Below are positions 15,661 through 22,020 of a stretch of 27,527 nt of DNA, in pieces. The translations under genes and the position numbers were made by a program. Source of the stretch: Calditrichota bacterium (GTDB lineage: Bacteria > Zixibacteria > MSB-5A5 > GN15 > FEB-12); NCBI GenBank assembly GCA_030641085.1, contig DAOWIC010000362.1, positions 1-27,527 of the forward strand, written 5' to 3'. Position 1 is the first letter of the stretch, and the number at the start of each line of letters is the position of its first letter. Under the pieces are notes generated by a model. The model was not told the origin of the DNA. It saw only the letters and a program-made list of their open reading frames with translations, and ran no database searches.

Positions 15661-16035
15661 TTGATCAAATCGATAGGACTTGATTTAGTTGAGATAGCAC
15701 GCATCACGGCGGATGTCGAGCGATACGGTAAACGATTTATCCAGCGGATCCTTGGCCCGCAGGAGCTTGAGATCTACAACCGGCGCCATGACAAGGAGCT
15801 GTTTCTTTCCGGGCGTTTCGCGGCCAAGGAGGCGGTTGTCAAGGGCCTCGGACAGTACCTGACAGATCGCCCGCCACTGGCTGAAATCCAGATCATCAAC
15901 GATCCGTCGGGCCGACCGCAGCTTGAGTTGCCGCCGGAGATGCAGCGGAGGATCTCACCTGCGCAATGTATCCTGTCCATTACCCATGAGAAAAAATATG
16001 CTGCGGCCGTGGCGGTGTTTGTGGAGGAGAAATGA
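15661..16035 (+). CDS. acpS: Holo-[acyl-carrier-protein] synthase AcpS
   Basis: AcpS transfers 4'-phosphopantetheine from coenzyme A to acyl carrier protein, switching on fatty-acid synthesis. It is 124 aa, normal length. The two metal/CoA-binding motifs are present: IGLDLVEIARI with Asp8 near the N-terminus and GRFAAKEAVVKGLG with the conserved Glu in the middle. SGRPQLEL and SITHEKKYAAAVAVFVE complete the fold. The start is TTG at 15661, with GGAG 6 nt upstream within GGGAGTGAGGT. The last bases overlap pyrE by ATGA, so the two are translationally coupled. Confidence 0.95.
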   Translation: MIKSIGLDLVEIARITADVERYGKRFIQRILGPQELEIYNRRHDKELFLSGRFAAKEAVVKGLGQYLTDRPPLAEIQIINDPSGRPQLELPPEMQRRISPAQCILSITHEKKYAAAVAVFVEEK

Positions 16036-16604
16036 ACAACGAAGAGACCCTGCAATTGTTTAAAGATTCAAACGCTCTGTTGACCGGACATTTTAAATTG
16101 ACCTCGGGTCGGCACTCCGATGTTTACTACGAGAAGTTTACCCTGTTGAAGCAGCCGGCGATCTGCACCCGGATATGCCTGCAGATGGCCGACCGATTCA
16201 AGGACAGCGGGGCCGTGACGATTGTCGGGCCGACCACCGGCGGCATTATTATCGCCTACGATGTCGCCCGATATATGGGGATCGAGTCGATATATGCCGA
16301 GGCGGGGGATGAAGGGCGCGTCTTTAAGCGCGGCTTTTCGCTGGAGAAGGGGCAGAAGGTAATCATCGTCGATGACGTGCTCACCACCGGTCGGTCGATT
16401 TTCGAGGTGATAGATCTGGTTAACAGGTATGAGGCGGAGATTGTCGGTATCGGCCTGATGCTGGATCGGTCTAACGGGCTGGTGAAATTCGATTACCCGT
16501 ACTTTGCGTTGGCCACGGTGGCCGCCGATAGCTGGGAGCCGGACGAGTGCCCGCTATGCGCCAAGGGGATGGAGATCACCCAACGGGGGAGCCGTAAGTT
16601 TTAG
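16032..16604 (+). CDS. pyrE: Orotate phosphoribosyltransferase PyrE
   Basis: PyrE joins orotate to PRPP to make orotidine 5'-phosphate in pyrimidine synthesis. It is 190 aa. The type I phosphoribosyltransferase motif VIIVDDVLTTGRS lies at 110-122; FKLTSGRHSDVYYEKF at 21-36 and VGPTTGGIIIAYDVAR at 65-80 match the orotate enzyme; AEAGDEGRVFKRGF forms the flexible loop. The C-terminal tail (DECPLCAKG) carries a CxxC pair seen in the shorter variant of this enzyme. ATG 16032 overlaps the acpS stop by four bases. It converges with the hybrid kinase gene over 44 nt. Confidence 0.95.
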   Translation: MNNEETLQLFKDSNALLTGHFKLTSGRHSDVYYEKFTLLKQPAICTRICLQMADRFKDSGAVTIVGPTTGGIIIAYDVARYMGIESIYAEAGDEGRVFKRGFSLEKGQKVIIVDDVLTTGRSIFEVIDLVNRYEAEIVGIGLMLDRSNGLVKFDYPYFALATVAADSWEPDECPLCAKGMEITQRGSRKF

Positions 16605-16627
16605 TTTTGGGCGGTGGTAGTTATGAT

Positions 16628-16647
16628 CCGGTCGATAATCCGACCGG
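16628..16647. terminator. 7-bp hairpin between convergent genes
   Basis: CCGGTCG (16628-16634), a 6-nt loop and CGACCGG (16641-16647) form a perfect stem in the 44-nt gap between pyrE and the hybrid kinase. Neither side has a T-run, so it would be a non-canonical bidirectional terminator or an mRNA-end stabiliser. Confidence 0.35.
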
Positions 16648-16648
16648 G

Positions 16649-18349
16649 TCAGGTGAGAACCGGCAGCCCCATGGCCGGAACCGGGTCGGGCTTTTTCTTT
16701 AGCGGCAGATCGACGTAGAACGTGGTACCCTCGCCGGGTGATGAATCGACAGTCAGTTTACCGCCATGACCGTCGATGATTCGATTGCAGACCATCAAGC
16801 CGAAACCATGTCCTTTTTCTTTGGTCGTAAACTTCTCTTTGAAAACCTTCGATAAAAATTCCGGCTGGATGCCGACGCCGGAGTCGCTTATTGCGACGCG
16901 GAAGTTTCCTTTGTTTGTGTCAGTGGCAACATCGACGATAATCTGTCTTGTGTTGCAGCCGCAGGTGGCATCGGCGGCGTTGTTGAACAGGTTGTAAAGC
17001 ACCTGCTGGATATGAACGATGTCCGCTTCCAGGGGGATGGCCTCGGTGAACGGGTGCACGATGATCTTGACACCGTCAAACCGCTTTTGCGGTTTCAGGT
17101 AATCGATGACCTCGGTTATGAGTTTGTCGAAATAGAAGACCTCTTTTTTCGTCGATATAGGCGAAAGCTCCATCAGGTTTGCCGTAAATTTCTTCATTTT
17201 TCCGACCGTGTCGGTCATCACGGTGACATATTTCTGCAGCTCGCCGAAGTTCTTTTTGTCAAGCTGAAGTTCCAGCAACGACAGATTGCCGGATACCACA
17301 CCCAGGAAGTTATTCAGTTCATGGCCGATCTCGGCCGACATCTCGCCGCGGGTGGCCATTTTCTCCAACTGGATCGTTTCGTCCTGAAGTGCCTTTAATT
17401 GGTCGTAGGCCTGCTGTGTCTCTTGAAGCAGATCGAGGTTTTCCAGCGACATGGACAACTGACTGGCCGCGATTGAGAGCAGTCTCTGACCGCTCTCGTC
17501 GATAGGCACCGAATCAGGCGGCACGCAGATCAACATGAAGCAGTAGACCGCGGTCTGACGGGCGACCGGAACCATCAAAATCCGGCCGTCAGCCCAGTGA
17601 TTACCGCTCAGGAATTCAGCCGGCATCAACGCCGCGTCGCCCTGACCGAGTGGCAGGTCTTCGATCCGGGAGAAAATCGTGGGATGCTGAACATCCTCCG
17701 GTTTGATATTCTCCATGGCGGGCAGAAGCAGCTCTCGGGGCAATTGCTGTTCCGAAATCCGGCCGGAGTCGAGCTGCAACAGATCGAACCGGGTTCGCTC
17801 ACGGTCCCAGTAAAGCATCGCCCCAGAGTCGGAGGAGCAGTGCATCAGGGCGTATTTGAGCGACGACGTTATCAGCGACTTTCGATCACCGGCGGTAAAG
17901 AGCATTTCGTTGAGATCGGACAGCTTTTTCAACTGCACGCTGGATTGTTTGACCGCCTCACCGCGTTTTATCCTGTCGACCGCCTTGGTCACCGCCTGGC
18001 GCATTTCCGTCAGTTCAAACGGCTTGAGAATATAGTCACTGGCGCCCTGCTTGATAGCATCTTTAGCGGAATTCAGGTTGGCGTATCCGGTCATGAAGAT
18101 GACGGCCACGTCCGGATGTGTCTGGCGCGTTCTTTTGACCAGCTCAATGCCGTTCATTTTCGGCATACGAATGTCCGAGATTATCAAATCGATTTTCTTC
18201 TCTTCGATAATCTTGAGCGCCTCAGCCGCACTCAGGGCGGTATCGAGCTGATACTCGTCATCCTCAAGGGCGTCACGGATGAGCGAAAGCACGATCGACT
18301 CATCATCGACGACAATAATGTTTATGTTGCTGTTATCAGCTTTGGTCAT
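16649..18349 (-). CDS. Receiver-GAF-histidine kinase hybrid, last gene of the relay operon
   Basis: Cytoplasmic 566-aa protein with no membrane segment. An intact receiver is at the N-terminus (residues 10-125: VVDDES, phospho-Asp59 in IISDIRMPKMNG, Thr87, Lys109 in ILKPF). A GAF-like region follows (~144-305), then a helix, the DHp domain with phospho-His343 in GEMSAEIGHELNNFLG, and a complete ATPase domain (N box around Asn457, DSGVGI at 489-494, GHGFGLMVCNRI, GEGTTFYVDLPL). Its receiver can probably be phosphorylated by the HAMP kinase upstream, which could then set this kinase's own activity; that wiring is inference. The gene starts in an ATGA overlap with the preceding receiver gene. 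No DNA-binding domain is present. Confidence 0.92.
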   Translation of the reverse strand: MTKADNSNINIIVVDDESIVLSLIRDALEDDEYQLDTALSAAEALKIIEEKKIDLIISDIRMPKMNGIELVKRTRQTHPDVAVIFMTGYANLNSAKDAIKQGASDYILKPFELTEMRQAVTKAVDRIKRGEAVKQSSVQLKKLSDLNEMLFTAGDRKSLITSSLKYALMHCSSDSGAMLYWDRERTRFDLLQLDSGRISEQQLPRELLLPAMENIKPEDVQHPTIFSRIEDLPLGQGDAALMPAEFLSGNHWADGRILMVPVARQTAVYCFMLICVPPDSVPIDESGQRLLSIAASQLSMSLENLDLLQETQQAYDQLKALQDETIQLEKMATRGEMSAEIGHELNNFLGVVSGNLSLLELQLDKKNFGELQKYVTVMTDTVGKMKKFTANLMELSPISTKKEVFYFDKLITEVIDYLKPQKRFDGVKIIVHPFTEAIPLEADIVHIQQVLYNLFNNAADATCGCNTRQIIVDVATDTNKGNFRVAISDSGVGIQPEFLSKVFKEKFTTKEKGHGFGLMVCNRIIDGHGGKLTVDSSPGEGTTFYVDLPLKKKPDPVPAMGLPVLT

Positions 18350-18714
18350 TTTACACTTGTTTCTGACAGAGCCGCCTGCAGCGTTTGAATTACCTCGTCC
18401 AGATTGAAGGGCTTGGTCAGATAACCGTATGCCCCGGCCTCGCGGGCCATCGCCGAATACTGGTCCGGCGACGAATCGGTCATGATAAACTTAAGGTCCG
18501 GCTTCACCGCCGAAACCGCCTTGTACACCTGATACCCGCTCTTGCGAGGCAGGTGCAGGTCGCAGAAGACAATGGCATACTCGTTTTCGGTAGCCATCCG
18601 AATACCCTCGCGGCCGTTTACGGCCACCTCGACATCATAGCCGAAATCACGCAGGTATTCCTGCAGCAGGTTGCGGATTACGTCGGAATCATCTATAACC
18701 AGAATTTTTGTCAT
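18346..18714 (-). CDS. Single-domain response regulator (second in the operon)
   Basis: CheY-like receiver of 122 aa without an output domain. Acidic pair VIDDSD, phospho-Asp52 in VFCDLHLPRKSG, Thr79, and Lys101 in YLTKPF are all present, so it should accept phosphate. GAGG 7 nt before ATG 18714 supports the start. It is 9 nt after the neighbouring receiver gene and overlaps the hybrid kinase by four bases. A free receiver next to kinases usually serves as a phosphate shuttle, sink or protein-binding switch. Confidence 0.93.
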   Translation of the reverse strand: MTKILVIDDSDVIRNLLQEYLRDFGYDVEVAVNGREGIRMATENEYAIVFCDLHLPRKSGYQVYKAVSAVKPDLKFIMTDSSPDQYSAMAREAGAYGYLTKPFNLDEVIQTLQAALSETSVK

Positions 18715-18723
18715 ACTCGCACC

Positions 18724-19086
18724 TCATCCCGCGATGGCAGTTGAAACTGTCTGTAGAAGTTCTTTTATACTGAACGGTTTGGACAAAAACGCACAGGCGC
18801 CGTGATTGACCGACTGGCTCGCCGTATAAAGGCTGGAATAGCCGGAGATTACGATCACCTTGGAGTCCGGATCGGACTCGCGGGCAAATCGCACCACCTC
18901 TTCGCCCGATACTCGAGGCATCTTGAGGTCCGTGATGACCAAGTCGAATCGAGTCTGCTTCAGTTTTTCGATGGCTTCATCACCATCGCCGACTACCTGA
19001 ACGTCATAGTCCTCGTTGAGCACTTCGAGCAAAAACTCTCGGATGATTTCTTCATCATCTACAACTAAAATGGATCTTTTTGCCAT
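18724..19086 (-). CDS. Single-domain response regulator (first in the operon)
   Basis: CheY-like receiver of 120 aa. VVDDEE at 8-13, phospho-Asp53 in VITDLKMPRVSG, Ser81 in the usual Thr/Ser position (VISGYSS), and Lys103 in FLSKPFS are present. No output domain follows. It lies 9 nt after the HAMP kinase and is its most likely immediate phosphoacceptor. It differs clearly in sequence from the second receiver, so this is not a recent tandem duplication. Confidence 0.94.
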   Translation of the reverse strand: MAKRSILVVDDEEIIREFLLEVLNEDYDVQVVGDGDEAIEKLKQTRFDLVITDLKMPRVSGEEVVRFARESDPDSKVIVISGYSSLYTASQSVNHGACAFLSKPFSIKELLQTVSTAIAG

Positions 19087-19095
19087 AATTCTTAA

Positions 19096-20790
19096 TCAGA
19101 TCCTCGTTTTTCCCGATAAGGTCTTAAAAAAATCTTCACTATCAGTATCGGAGGCTTCCTGCGGTTTCTGAAGCGGTAAAATGACGGTAAAGGTGGTGCC
19201 CTTACCTACCTCGGAGTCGACTTTTATCTCGCCGCCGTGGTCTTTGACTATTCCGTAACTGACTGAAAGCCCCAGTCCCGTACCTTTGCCCAGCTCTTTG
19301 GTGGTAAAGAAGGGCTCAAATATCTTCTTTAGGTCCTCTTGCGCGATCCCGGCGCCCTGGTCGATACAGAGTATTTCAATCGCCCCGCCGAATTCGCCGA
19401 GGGCCTTGCTGTAGCGGGTTCTGATCTTTATAATCGACTCCGCCGGCGAGGCATGCATGGCGTTGATTATCAGGTTGGTAAATATCTGCTGGAGCTGCCC
19501 GGCGTTGCCCTGGAAGACCGGCAGATTCTCGTCCGGCTCGAACTCAAGTTCGATATTGTTCATATTCAACTGATGCTCGACGAATGTTCGGGTATCGTCG
19601 ATAATGCGGTTGATGTCGACATTGGCGAATTCGGTGGATCTTGACGAGCGGGAGAACCGCAGCAGGTTTTGAACGATGTTCTTGCACCGCCTGGCCTGAC
19701 CCTCAATATCGCCCAGGTAGCGCTTGTAATTTTCCATTTCCTTTTCGGTCGTCTGCCCCGGGACGTTTTTGCGCATCTTTTCAAGCGTGAACTGGGCATA
19801 GCCGAGAATACCGCCGAGCGGGTTGTTTAATTCGTGGGCGACACCTGCAGCGAGCTGTCCGATAGCGCCTAGTTTCTCGGTCTGAATCAGTTGCGCCTGG
19901 GCCTCTTCCAACTCCATTGTCCGTTCAATAATCTTGCTTTCGAGGGTTCGGTTGTATCCCTCGATTTCGTCTCGTGACTGCTGCAGCGACTCCACCATCT
20001 TGTTGAACGTGTGGGCCAGTTGGCCGATTTCGTCGCTCTGTTGGATATCGACCTGCTGAGTCAAATCGCCGCGTCCGATCCGGTCGGTCGCCTGGACCAA
20101 CTGCTGAACCGGCCTGGTTATCAAGTTGATCAGGGAGGTGAGAATCGCCAGCGCGATTACCAGCACGACGACCGTCAGTATGATGGCGGTGGTCCTGGCT
20201 TCGGATATGGACTTATTGACATACTTAAGGGAGAGAATCAGCATAACCGAGCCGATCTCTTCGGTCACATATTCGGAGGCGAATGATTCCTCCAGCCCGC
20301 CGGTCATGCCCAGCACCTCGCGGTCCATCTTCTTGATACGGGAAAGCACCGGATGGCGCAGCTCGATAAAGTCATTGCCGGCCACGTCGGTCAAATAGTA
20401 GTTTCGAAGCAGATCCTCGTTGGCCGAATCTGTGTCACCGTTTTCGATCCTGGCCGGCTCAACCAAGTCGTCCCAGGCGCCGATTTCCGCCAGCAGCTCA
20501 CCTTCCTGATTGTAGATAGCGGCGTAGGTGACGACATCGAACTGCGAGAGAATCTTTAGCGCCTCATCCAGTTCGTATTTGGCCTCAAAGAGCACGCCGC
20601 TCTCGACGTGCATGGCCAGCATGCGGATCATGGTGGCGCCACTGGTCTCCGCCTCGCGGCGGTAACCGTTCGCCTGGCGATCAATCAGGTAACTGGTGAC
20701 AAACATCACCAGAGCGGTCATGACAATCGAGACCGGCAGGACGAACTTGGCTCGCAGCGAAAGCGAGTTGATCAGGCGGGGAAGTCTCAT
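19096..20790 (-). CDS. Membrane-bound HAMP sensor histidine kinase
   Basis: Inner-membrane kinase of 564 aa. First membrane span ~14-36; periplasmic sensor ~37-200 with a strand-rich core (VVTYAAIYNQEGELLAEIG) of the kind seen in PAS/double-Cache-like sensors; second span ~201-223; HAMP ~224-275 (TRPVQQLVQATDRIGRGDL, then DEIGQLAHTFNKM); a coiled stretch; DHp with phospho-His319 in GQLAAGVAHELNNPLGG; ATPase domain with NLIINAMHA (N box), IDQGAGI, FFTTKELGKGTGLGL and VGKGTTFTVILPL. All catalytic boxes are intact. The start overlaps the binding-protein stop by four bases, with GAAGGAGG 7 nt before ATG 20790. The close coupling suggests that the binding protein presents its ligand to the periplasmic sensor. 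Confidence 0.95.
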   Translation of the reverse strand: MRLPRLINSLSLRAKFVLPVSIVMTALVMFVTSYLIDRQANGYRREAETSGATMIRMLAMHVESGVLFEAKYELDEALKILSQFDVVTYAAIYNQEGELLAEIGAWDDLVEPARIENGDTDSANEDLLRNYYLTDVAGNDFIELRHPVLSRIKKMDREVLGMTGGLEESFASEYVTEEIGSVMLILSLKYVNKSISEARTTAIILTVVVLVIALAILTSLINLITRPVQQLVQATDRIGRGDLTQQVDIQQSDEIGQLAHTFNKMVESLQQSRDEIEGYNRTLESKIIERTMELEEAQAQLIQTEKLGAIGQLAAGVAHELNNPLGGILGYAQFTLEKMRKNVPGQTTEKEMENYKRYLGDIEGQARRCKNIVQNLLRFSRSSRSTEFANVDINRIIDDTRTFVEHQLNMNNIELEFEPDENLPVFQGNAGQLQQIFTNLIINAMHASPAESIIKIRTRYSKALGEFGGAIEILCIDQGAGIAQEDLKKIFEPFFTTKELGKGTGLGLSVSYGIVKDHGGEIKVDSEVGKGTTFTVILPLQKPQEASDTDSEDFFKTLSGKTRI

Positions 20791-21740
20791 CGGTAGACCT
20801 CCTTCGCCACGGCCGCCAGTTCATCCGGAATGGTCACGTCGATCCGCTTGGCGGTATTTTCATTGTAATGGAACCAGATCACGTCGGCGGAGGTAACGTC
20901 GATATTGCCCGGTTTCTCGCCGTTGATTATGCGATTGGCAATAGTTCCCGCTTGAAAACCGACCGCCTTGTAATCGAAATCGAGAGCGAAAAGTGCCCCT
21001 GATTCAACGACATAGCGAGAGAAACCCATGAACGGGAGTCCCTTGCGCAGCGAGTTCAGCAGAATATAACGGGTCGATTTCGGCTTGAAAAGATTGGGAT
21101 CGGCTACCGACCACATGCCCTGGACCTCGCCTGCCAGCGAATCAAGGGCCGCGGGGAGATGCCGGTCATCTTTTACCAAGACCGCCACCAACTCCAGCCC
21201 GGCCTGTCGCGCCACTATTTTGGCGCTGGGTACCAGGCTGGCCGTGTTCTGGGTGTATAAAAGACCGATCTTCTTCAGACCGGGCACAATTTTCTTAAAA
21301 TGACTGAACTGAATCGCGGTGGGAACGTCCAGCGATGCGCCGGTGATATTCCCCCCTGGATCTGTCGTCGATTTGACAAACCCGGACAGAACCGGATATT
21401 TCACGCCCGAGAATACGATCGGAATATCGGTGAAATACTGCCGGGCGAGGCTGGTCGCCGAACTGCCCAGGGTGAGGATCAGCTTCGGGGCCTCATTTCG
21501 GACAGCATTGGTGATAGCGGCATTTTGATTCGGGTCGGACGTCAGATTGAACTGGACAAACTCGACCTCGGGGTGCTCACGCCGAATCACTTTCTGTGCT
21601 CCGGCCAGAGTGCGCTTCGAGGATGTCAGGCTGTCCGAAGCCAGAACGGCGACCTTCAAATTGCCTGCACTCACATTTACAGCGCAGCAAACGGCGAGGG
21701 CAATCGAAGACAGAACCAGTTTTCGTAGAGCGCTTGGCAT
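20787..21740 (-). CDS. Periplasmic ABC-type substrate-binding-like protein, no permease nearby
   Basis: Exported protein of 317 aa with a signal peptide at 1-25 (LRKLVLSSIALAVCCAVNVSAG). The remainder follows the ABC_sub_bind family (two-lobed periplasmic binding proteins of the TrpX type): KVAVLASDSLTSSKRTLAGAQ, LILTLGSSATSLA, IPIVFSGVKYPVL, GGNITGASLDVP, KKIGLLYTQNTASL, GALFALDFDYKAVGFQAG and the late INGEKPGNIDV. The ligand cannot be told from sequence; characterised or proposed relatives bind amino acids such as tryptophan. ATG 21740 puts the signal peptide at the N-terminus; an upstream TTG at 21803 would add 21 charged residues. The ribosome-binding site is weak. It is first in the operon and overlaps the kinase gene, so a sensory role is more likely than transport. 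Confidence 0.88.
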   Translation of the reverse strand: MPSALRKLVLSSIALAVCCAVNVSAGNLKVAVLASDSLTSSKRTLAGAQKVIRREHPEVEFVQFNLTSDPNQNAAITNAVRNEAPKLILTLGSSATSLARQYFTDIPIVFSGVKYPVLSGFVKSTTDPGGNITGASLDVPTAIQFSHFKKIVPGLKKIGLLYTQNTASLVPSAKIVARQAGLELVAVLVKDDRHLPAALDSLAGEVQGMWSVADPNLFKPKSTRYILLNSLRKGLPFMGFSRYVVESGALFALDFDYKAVGFQAGTIANRIINGEKPGNIDVTSADVIWFHYNENTAKRIDVTIPDELAAVAKEVYR

Positions 21741-21803
21741 TGTGCGGGTATCTTTGTCCTCTTCTTTAATGATCCGCAAGTGCTTACGGTGTCCATCGAG
21801 CAA

Positions 21804-21823
21804 GCCTAACCACGCCGTTAGGC
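21804..21823 (-). promoter_or_regulatory. Hairpin in the leader of the relay operon
   Basis: GCCTAAC and GTTAGGC form a perfect 7-bp stem around a 6-nt loop, about 65 nt upstream of the first start codon and just downstream of the proposed promoter. It would lie near the 5' end of the transcript. It could stabilise the mRNA or bind a regulator; no known riboswitch class was recognised. Confidence 0.35.
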
Positions 21824-21837
21824 GCGATACTCTTGGG

Positions 21838-21866
21838 ATTATCGGACTTAGCGCCTGAAACTTGAA
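21838..21866 (-). promoter_or_regulatory. Putative promoter of the relay operon
   Basis: On the minus strand TTCAAG (21866-21861), a 17-nt spacer and GATAAT (21843-21838) give a -10 matching 5 of 6 consensus bases and a -35 matching 3 of 6. Transcription would begin near 21830 with a leader of about 90 nt before ATG 21740. Confidence 0.38.
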
Positions 21867-21921
21867 TGGCTGACAGGAACGATTGAGCGGTTTGTCTTTT
21901 TTCCGGTTGGCTCCTTAAGTT

Positions 21922-21950
21922 TTGACACGCGAGTCCGATAAGTACATGGA
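21922..21950 (+). promoter_or_regulatory. Possible promoter of the TonB receptor operon (-35 only is clear)
   Basis: A perfect TTGACA sits at 21922-21927. At 17 nt spacing the -10 would be CATGGA, a poor match, so the -10 is uncertain. Downstream, ATCTGT (21975-21980) and ACAGAT (21989-21994) form a 6-bp inverted repeat with an 8-nt A-rich loop just before the ribosome-binding site, which may be an operator or leader hairpin. Confidence 0.25.
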
Positions 21951-22006
21951 AAGATCATTTTGGAAATAGATCTCATCTGTAAAACAAAACAGATATGATG
22001 TGATAC

Positions 22007-22013
22007 AAGGAGG
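22007..22013 (+). promoter_or_regulatory. Strong ribosome-binding site that fixes a TTG start
   Basis: AAGGAGG is followed by a 7-nt spacer and TTG at 22021. This places the start seven codons inside the longest reading frame, which would begin at GTG 22000, upstream of this site. Confidence 0.85.
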
Positions 22014-22020
22014 AATCGCC

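Noticed and set aside
15426..15707. A 93-codon minus-strand reading frame running into the minus-strand terminator.
   Set aside because: It begins inside acpS at GTG/ATG without a ribosome-binding site, and no family is recognised. The terminator downstream keeps it from being dismissed fully, but the evidence is too thin for a gene call.
21820..21856. An alternative stem AGGCGC/GCGCCT that would compete with the leader hairpin.
   Set aside because: One arm falls between the proposed -35 and -10 elements, so it would not be in the transcript if that promoter is right.
21741..21920. A cyclic-di-GMP or similar riboswitch before the relay operon.
   Set aside because: AGACAAACCG gives a faint likeness, but the other conserved elements are missing and it lies upstream of the proposed transcription start.
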